From positions 2,039,803-2,103,802 of the forward strand of contig OZ026607.1 of assembly GCA_964020085.1 (NCBI GenBank): 64,000 bases of DNA. The letters are read 5' to 3'. Positions within the stretch are counted from its first letter, which is position 1; each line of letters opens with the position of its first letter. Shown here piece after piece: positions 56,430-64,000 of the stretch. The notes under the pieces were generated by a model that made no database searches, was not told the DNA's origin, and worked only from the letters and a program-made list of their open reading frames with translations. A program made the translations under genes and the position numbers. Source of the DNA: Micromussa lordhowensis (Eukaryota > Cnidaria > Anthozoa > Scleractinia > Lobophylliidae).

Positions 56430-56453
56430 GGTCTAAAAGCGCCGACAACTCAA
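56430..56453 (+). CDS. Candidate second exon of the same plus-strand gene
   Basis: TTGTTGGTTTTCAG is a strong acceptor, and the exon GTCTAAAAGCGCCGACAACT plus CAAG ends at donor GTAATT. It enters and leaves in phase 2 and adds RSKSADNS. With variant 3 the start is MPSHKPTRSKSADNS; no family was recognised. The next exon was not found in the window. Confidence 0.45.
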
Positions 56454-56459
56454 GGTAAT

Positions 56460-59400
56460 TATTAAGCTTTAATACGTATAACCTTTTATACATAGATTAT
56501 GTAGTGGGTCTTTCCGTCTCGGTTTGTTTCGCGGCGGCACAGCCGTTTCGCCTTGTCGTTTCAAGTAAACTAATCATGTTTCAACGTAGCTCTCAGTGTT
56601 GTCAGCTGGGTTGAAGCGATTTTTAACCGATACGTTAAAAACTACTGAATTCACATGGAACGGAAATTGAGGCCGTGCGTTTTGCAAGTGTGTGTTTTTA
56701 GATTTTCGAGAGTTCCACACACAATAACTACATCATTCTCCGCTAGTTGCTTCGCTCGCCAGTAGATCATGAGGCACTTGAAGGAAATATGCGCAATCTA
56801 ACACCCTTGGACTTTTTTACGTTTCGATTTAACTTAAGCGCGAAGGTCTTCGTTTGAAATCTTTTTTACCCGCAACCTTGTACAATTCACCAAAGCGGTG
56901 CCGTGAATAAATTACCCATACATCAATATATTAATTGATAAGTTTTTCGAAAAACGCTTCGTTCTTCTCTGTCATATTTCACAGTATAACAACACAATTG
57001 TTCAAGGTTGTGTTGTGTATGACTCTAGAAGTCATAGGATTTGGGCGATTTGCCTATAAAGATTAGGGTATCGAATCGAACGAACCAAATGTTGGAATAC
57101 CGTAATTGTTTTCCGATTCATAACAACTCGAAGGTTTATTCCATACTTTGGAATCTTCGATCACGCAATCCCATACCGGTGTGTGAAAAGTAATATATTT
57201 GCCCTCACGACATAATTCTTGGTTCTTTGGTATTTGTCTTGGTGGTTTTGAAGTTTAAGGTAGAATTTAAGAGTGTCCGTGGCCTTGTGGTGGAGTTTTT
57301 ATTTACATATATGTTGTCGGTTTCTGCTCTATGTAAAGGTACCTCATTTTCGTCAGAATTGACAGCTGTTTCGCGTCGAGTGTATTGTACTGGCAATTTT
57401 CAGATCTCTTGTTTTGGCTCTCCTGCTTCATGACTGCATGACATTGCCTGCCGCTTGTGGATATAAATTGATGCTATTTTAATAAGGTAATAGCGAATTT
57501 AAGAATCGAAGCTTTCAAAATCGCAGCCACGGGAATCGAAGCGGTAGGAACTGAACCATTTCATCTTGCGTGTGTGTTATTATTGTTGAAGATTTCTTAC
57601 GTGCGTGATTAATTTCTGGAGGCTTTGAAGTTTAACGCTGTTTTTATTCGTTTAGTTTGCTAACTGTGAAACAGGAATATTGTGTGTTTGTTCTTTGATA
57701 GACTTTTGTCGGCAATGTTTCTGTCTGCCTAGCTAATAGCGATTGTAACGAACACCGGCGTTTTGCTCGACCCTCGCGTGTTTCCCAAGCACGACAGTTT
57801 TTGCCTCTGTCGTAAATTCCAACTTCTTTTCTTTATGGTTCTGTTGTTTCTTTTAATTCTTAGTTATTGTGAAAACTTGCTTCCTAGTTAGCCTTGAAAA
57901 CACGCTTAGTGGTATCAGTCCGTCTTCGTTCTGTCTTGGTTCTGTCTTATACTGTAAACAGTACACGTGCAAAGTTTAATAGTCTGCTAAATTTTATTAT
58001 CAAATTAGAGTTTTGCCATGAAAAGAAAAAAAGTTTATTGCTTACTAAAGAAACACCATGAACTAGCTAGGGAATTGACATTCATCTAAATGTAAACAGC
58101 ATGATCATTGATTAGCAAGCTAAATTTTAGACATTTGAAAGCTTAACTTAATCTGGCAAATTAATAGAATTGCCTTGACTCATGGTGATCAATCAACTCA
58201 ACATGGAGGTTATATAACCTTCATTTTGTTATTGACATAGCACCAGAACTGAGTGTATGCTTAAAGATTTCTTGATGGCTTTTACTGTGTTTGACTGCTG
58301 TGTTGGAAAAGACTTTCACAGACTGTAATTTCAATTTCAAATCTGTTTTGTGAGAATGTGATGCTTCTGTATTACATTTCATTGTATCTTCTGATCAGAC
58401 CGTAACCTTAGTAGCTCTTGTTAAGTTATACATGGATTATATCAATTCCATGTGGTTGACTCCCTTTGCAAGCATCCATAAATACAAATACACCTGAGCA
58501 TTTTCTTGGTTGTCTAATTTGTCTTATAGCTCTTTCGTGACGGTTCGAACATGCGGGTGGTGTGTGGGTAGTAAATGTTGAAAAAATGTGTTTATACAAC
58601 TTGCATGTGTACCTTCTCCATCCATGTGGAGCAAGCAAATAAAGTAATTCAAAGACATGTACTCACTGTCAAGTCCATGACCAATTTGTTTCTTGATAGG
58701 ATGTTTCAAAAAGTAGATTTTAAAGCATATGTTTTGAGGTATAAAGTATACAGTAAATCAAAGTTAAGGTAAATTTGATTTCCTGAAGGAATACTGCATT
58801 TAGTTGACATTGTTTGTTAGTCAAGTGGATCTATATTCTCTGATACTTAGACACTGTATGTATGTATAGGATTAAAACAAAGTGAACGAAGTGAAATTAA
58901 TAACAGATTTAGCTACATGCAGCTCATCGGTTGTGCCTATATAATAACTCTAACTTATTTTGCTGTTCAATGTTTTTCTCTGGCAGATGTTTATTGTTGC
59001 TATGATTATTACTGTTTGTATCATAACTGAGTCTACTTTCTGTTTAGCTCAGATCCAAATGGCTTGATAGAATAGGCAATTTGTTTCAGCTACGTGTACA
59101 TTGCTTAAAATTTCTTTGGGCTTTTCCAGACAGTCAAATAACACATGTATGCTCATAGCCTAGACAAAGTATGTGTAGCTTTGTGTGTACTTAAACCCTG
59201 TGAACAAGCTGGATTGGTTTTGCTTCTGTAAATTACAGATTGGTTTTTCTTGCCTTAAACTACTAGCCCATACATGTACATTGTACAAGAGGATGGAAGG
59301 ACAAAAAAATCGTATTAGTCATGTTATTAACCCGTTTCACCGAAAGAAAAACTGCAGTATTTAGAAAGCAAACAAAGCCTCATTTAAGAACTGAAGGATC

Positions 59401-62400
59401 ACATGCAGTTCATGTGCTTTTCTTGCAGAAACTTAAAAGTTGGAACCACATTACACATTATTGTAAATGATATCAGGATCTGACTTGCATGTACACAAGT
59501 TGTGTTTTACAATGTATGTGATAATGTGTGCAATTAAGTAATTTTCTCTCGGAGGAAGAGAAGAAGTGATAAACCGCTGTCAATTCAACTTAATGTTCAG
59601 TCTTGAAACTATTGGGTGATTGTTATCCGAGCAAAGTTTCTAAACGGTAGTCAATGGAGAAAAAAAACAATTTTCCTTTTTGTGTTGGAAACCCGTGAAG
59701 CTCATTTTGGATCACTATACTACATGTAGCCAATGAATGTTTTGTGGGCAAAATCTTTCAAGGTTCTAATACTTGTAAATATCTCTTTATACACACTCTA
59801 TGCTATTCAATCTAACAAATTTTCAATATGATTGAGTCAAATTTTAAAGAATCTGAGTGGTCACAGTATCACATTTGAAGAAAGACCATCTTAACTTCCT
59901 ACAAACTAAAAGACTGTGACTAAACAAGAACAAAAGACAATCATAGTTTAAGCTGCCAACTTGGCAAGGAAATGTCAGCTATAAAGCTCAAATCCTTCAT
60001 TTGACATTTATGCTGAGCAGTGCAGCATTTTTTGTATCATCACTGGCAAGTGTAGACAACCATTCCTTATTAAGCTTGTTATTTGGTAAAGTTACATTGT
60101 AAGTTGTGTCTAGGAAGTGCTACAGATGTGGTTATTATGACAGTGTTGAGAGATGTTTTGCCAGGAAAGTACATGTATACATGTGCGATAATTTAATATC
60201 CCGTATTACAAAATCTCAGATTGGAGTTCTGCTTCAAAACAGATTTTGTCATTGCTGACCAAAGCTTACTTGAGGCCATGTCATGTTTTATTGACCCATT
60301 GCAAAACTTTCACAGTTTGTTATTGATAGGGTGCATTTTGTTAGAACTTTTTCCTCGTGCAGTTGAACTTGTCAATCGTGTCTTGCTCCTGATGGCATAT
60401 TACAACATGTAAATGTGGTCGTACAAGTACAACATTATTGTGTCTTCAAACATTAATCTTGCATGTGGATCAGTCCATCAATGTCCTGTCCAAACACATT
60501 TCAAAGTTAGTCTAACATTTGTAAACAAATTTGACCGAGTACTGTTCATTGTTACTGTTCATATTTTATTTCCATCTCTGTTGCTGCTATCTTGTACAGT
60601 GTACTTTGTCTTTTTCATGTGAAATTCACAAAATTCAATTTGTTTCAAGAACCTGCAAACAAAAGCACAGTCAGAAACACTTTTAATAGGACAAATACAT
60701 GCCAGAAACTGAATACCAAACGGTATTTGCGTAAAACGATCTAGCGAAAAATGTGCAGTTAAGTTATTTTGCTCATCAGCTTTTCCTTTTTAAGTGTTGT
60801 CTAATTTTAGAGCACTTATAAGTTCTGCTCTGCATTGCGGATTGAGGTTGTTATAAGCGTGACGAAACAAGAGCATGTAAATGTTTCATTGACGCATATG
60901 TAAATTTTCATGTTGCTTCTATCACTCATTTATTGCAACCTGAACTATTGTTTTCAAATGGACACAGAATATGTGTATCTTCCCTGGAGAATTTTTTATC
61001 TGTGTTCAGTCTAAATGTGGCAGCACGTGTTAAATCCAAATTTTTAAACTTAATATGTACCGTAAAAAAATCCCCTTGATCGGGGAAACCAGTTGTCTAA
61101 TATTCATGTTAGCACTTCATATGTTATTTTTTTTTGTTTATTTGTAAATTATAGTTCACCACAGCCAGTTTATAGCTGTCAAAGTGATGTTTGTGGCAAG
61201 AATATAATAATTTTCAATTTAATCATTAATTCAGAATTCTTAAGATCAAGTGTTGATGATTCTGTGTGCTGTGGTGGAAAGCTAGTTTTGAGTATTAACA
61301 ATTTTTTTGTTGAACATTATAAAATGGTAACTACTTTATAGTATATCTCATGGAAGTATCAATGGAATTATTATAAGTTGCTCTTTGTTAACAAACAAAT
61401 TATTATTAAGTTATTCCAATCTACCAGAGATGCTGCATGCCTCAAAGACCTCAAAATGTCCAAAATTTATAGTACTAGGTGAAGCATGTACATGAATGTG
61501 ATATAATTCTTTATTTAATATTTTGTTTTGCTTAGTCCTCTCTCTTGCTAAAATAATACATGTATTATCTGTGCTCTGATTCTAATCAACTCGTACACTA
61601 TGCGTGTGCTAAAAATTCTTTGTGGTTGTCTTCTGTTATCTGTTACAAATAGGGTGGGATTCTAATCTATAAGAACCAATTAGTGCTCACAATTGAAGCA
61701 TGTTCATTTTACCACAATATTGAAATTGACCTGAAAGGTATAGCAGTGTTGTACGACGATATAACAGATCTCAGAATCATCTGAGGATTGTGGTAGCTTT
61801 GTAAATTTACATGAATGCTATGATTACTATCATTTACCGTATAATTTTACCACCACAAAGAGAGCTATACCACAAAGAAAGCTATAACATAATCTGACAT
61901 CTCTTAGCGGAATAAATAGCAACTTTGTAGGTACAACTGATACTATTAGCTTTGTCACCGATTAGAACAGAGAATGTAACCAAAGTCAATATGCACCAGT
62001 GTAGCAATATTTTGTAAAGTTATTGCACAGATTTATGTTGTACTGAAAGACGTGTAAAATGTTTTACTAGGTGCTGAATGAATTTGAAGTGTTAACATTC
62101 ACTGAACCCATGATCTGTTCTACTATGATCACCATAAGGCTCTTGAATTGTTAAAATATTGGTTCGGAGTTCAGATATTGGCTCAACAATTTACCAAATT
62201 GCTGAGTCTTTACAAGGGCCCAAAATGATTATGTGATGGTATTCCAAATTTGTTATCATAATAACTTATTCTTTCAGCAGGTTTTTTTTGTCTCTTTGTT
62301 GTCATTGCTATTGTTAAATTCTCGTGTTTGAGATTATTTTCAGCTGACCATAGAAATAGCACAGTCATGTAAATCTATATTCAGCATGGGTGATTTTTAA

Positions 62401-63050
62401 TCCTCTGGAATGCCAACTCTGTTTGACCTTAAATCATTATACGAGAGATGTAATACAATCCTGCCTGTAGTCATTAAACACAGTTCTTTTACTTGCTGAA
62501 GTAGCTCGTGATCAATAACTAAAAACAACATGTGCAACTGTTTAATTATGCAAGCCATGTTCTGTGGCAGGCTAAAGTCACGGTTTTTGACTATTAAAAT
62601 TCACACAGTCAAGCATGTGTTGCGTGGTGTTGTTGGCTTAGAGCCAAGATTTTTTTTGAGGGTCAGATTAAAGCTGGTAAATTTAAGTGTTGCATTACTT
62701 TCAGTGTCATGTGGAAAATATATGTAGCACGATGGCAATTTAAGTAAGCAATGTTTGTTCAATTCAATTTGAAGTGCTGTGAAGCATGTCCGAGCTTGTT
62801 CATCACCACATAGTGCTTATAAATCGTGAATTTGTGAAATGAGTTGACTGTTTTTGAAATAGAGAAATCATTAATAACATGAGAAAACCTTTATTCATCT
62901 ATAAGTATTTATTGAATAGTATGTGTTCTATAAGTAATTTAATCATGCTGAGAAAGTCTGTGTGTGTTACCATAAAGTGCTCTAAAGAAAAACAAATAAA
63001 ATATTATCAAAACAAATAATTATTAATATCTACAAGATGGCAAACATACT
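56460..63050. other. Long AT-rich stretch, probably intron, no exon supported
   Basis: About 6.6 kb with only short ORFs. A weak exon-like piece lies at about 61155-61190 (acceptor ATTATAG, reading SSPQPVYSCQSD in the right phase), but its donor is poor. Confidence 0.45.
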
Positions 63051-63060
63051 ACATTTGATA

Positions 63061-63111
63061 TCACTGGGTCATTTCCACCAAAACATTTTTGTCTGGATTG
63101 TCGTTCAGGAA
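63061..63111 (-). CDS. Probable last coding exon of a minus-strand gene that starts beyond the window
   Basis: Minus strand: acceptor CTGTTTTTCAG, then 17 codons FLNDNPDKNVLVEMTQ and TGA. A poly(A) signal AATAAA (minus strand) lies about 170 bases further on, at 62889-62894. The next exon upstream was not identified up to 64000. The protein family is unknown. If real, this gene converges with the plus-strand gene above. Confidence 0.45.
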   Translation of the reverse strand, partial: FLNDNPDKNVLVEMTQ

Positions 63112-63114
63112 CTG

Positions 63115-64000
63115 AAAAACAGTGCGTCAATACCACGTCTTTGTCCTACCTTTTTCTATTTTTGTTAATTTTATATGCTTAAAAGGCGGGCCCTATTTTA
63201 CATTTTGTAGCTTGGGTTTCACAAAACGTGACCAAAATACAAATCAGTTGTGTTGGCATTATTTAATTATTGAATGTTGTGGGTGACAGGCTTGTGTAAC
63301 CTTTGACCACATCGGTCATACGTCGTTTTCCACCACAACAAAACCGTATTTGTAGATTTAAATTAAGATTATATTTTTCTTGTTGAAAAGTATATAAGAA
63401 CCCTCGCTTTCAATTCGTCTCTTGTTGAAATTACTTGGTTCTTATTTGGGGTTCAACAGTGATCTGAGAGATTTAATATTGCTACAGTTAGAACTTACTA
63501 ATTCAAACTTGGTTTTGTTTTAATTCCTCATTATTTGGAGCTCAAAACCATTTCCGTTCGATTTGCCCTAAAGTCATTTACTCTAGGCTATTCTAAACTC
63601 CTGCTATTTCAAACTTTTCTGTTTCCCTTGAGAGATTGCGGTAGCAGGGTTCAATTAATCATTAGAATGCACATAATCCAAGGTCCCAAGTTACAAGCTG
63701 TCAAATGTTTTTGAAAATTAATAGTATGATGCAGTGAATTTCTTTACAAAACTGGTTTTACTACTTGCAAGTGCTAATTAACAGCCTCGACTATGCTTTC
63801 CTCTGTTTTAACGTACCTGCATGTACATGAACATGCTGTACACTGTAGGAATTGATAACATTACGACAAATTTTTACAAGCCGAAGAGTAATTTCCTAAA
63901 GCTTGTTATTCTTTGTACATTTCTTTCATGCTCTAATTGCATCCTTCTATATACTATATGTACTTTACAGAAGAAAGCAGAGTTAAAGCTCTAATTCTTT
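63115..64000. other. Window end, no gene seen
   Basis: AT-rich; if the minus-strand gene is real this is its intron. Confidence 0.4.

Noticed and set aside
61093..61341. Possible exon with SSPQPVYSCQSD
   Set aside because: The acceptor is acceptable but there is no convincing donor, and the rest of the ORF is low-complexity.

Overview
The window is animal nuclear DNA. It is AT-rich, has short GT-AG exons with long introns, tRNA-derived SINEs with target-site duplications, and many small fold-back (MITE-like) elements. The domain mix (a class A GPCR, small secreted WAP-type peptides, an ING family chromatin reader) and the repeat style suggest a cnidarian, most likely a stony coral. That assignment is inference; nothing here fixes the species. 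One 200-base run of N (4001-4200) marks an assembly gap. Most long ORFs in the window are chance or repeat-derived. The real genes were found by joining short exons with compatible phases.

Layout. 1-3.5 kb: a duplicated 5' leader block (two tandem copies and a third diverged copy just upstream of a GPCR) and a dead LINE reverse-transcriptase piece. 3.49-4.0 kb: the first four helices of a rhodopsin-type GPCR, cut by the gap. 4.2-6.75 kb: a run of palindromic elements. 6.87-10.77 kb: one very large inverted repeat (two arms of about 1.5 kb around a 0.9 kb loop), inserted with a 6-bp target duplication into an older repeat. 10.8-13.6 kb: no gene seen.

13.7-37.5 kb: a cluster of five small secreted cysteine-rich protein genes. 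Three encode a single WAP four-disulfide core and two encode a shorter CPxxYxC...CCP module. All have the plan signal-peptide exon, tiny linker exon, cysteine-rich exon, and sometimes a very short terminal exon. Promoter/signal exons, linker exons and 3' ends are shared in different combinations, which points to local duplication with exon exchange. A truncated duplicate WAP exon lies in the middle.

38-41 kb: repeats. 41.4-48.9 kb, minus strand: an eleven-exon ING1/ING2-type gene (N-terminal ING helices, basic linker, PHD finger), complete except for one extra base in exon 9 that breaks the PHD frame. It shares a probable bidirectional promoter with ETS-like sites (48.9-49.7 kb) with a plus-strand gene. 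That gene may use three alternative first exons (49.66, 55.43 and 56.25 kb) joined to a second exon at 56.43 kb; its body was not found. 56.5-64 kb is mostly AT-rich intron-like DNA, with a probable last exon of another minus-strand gene at 63.06-63.11 kb.
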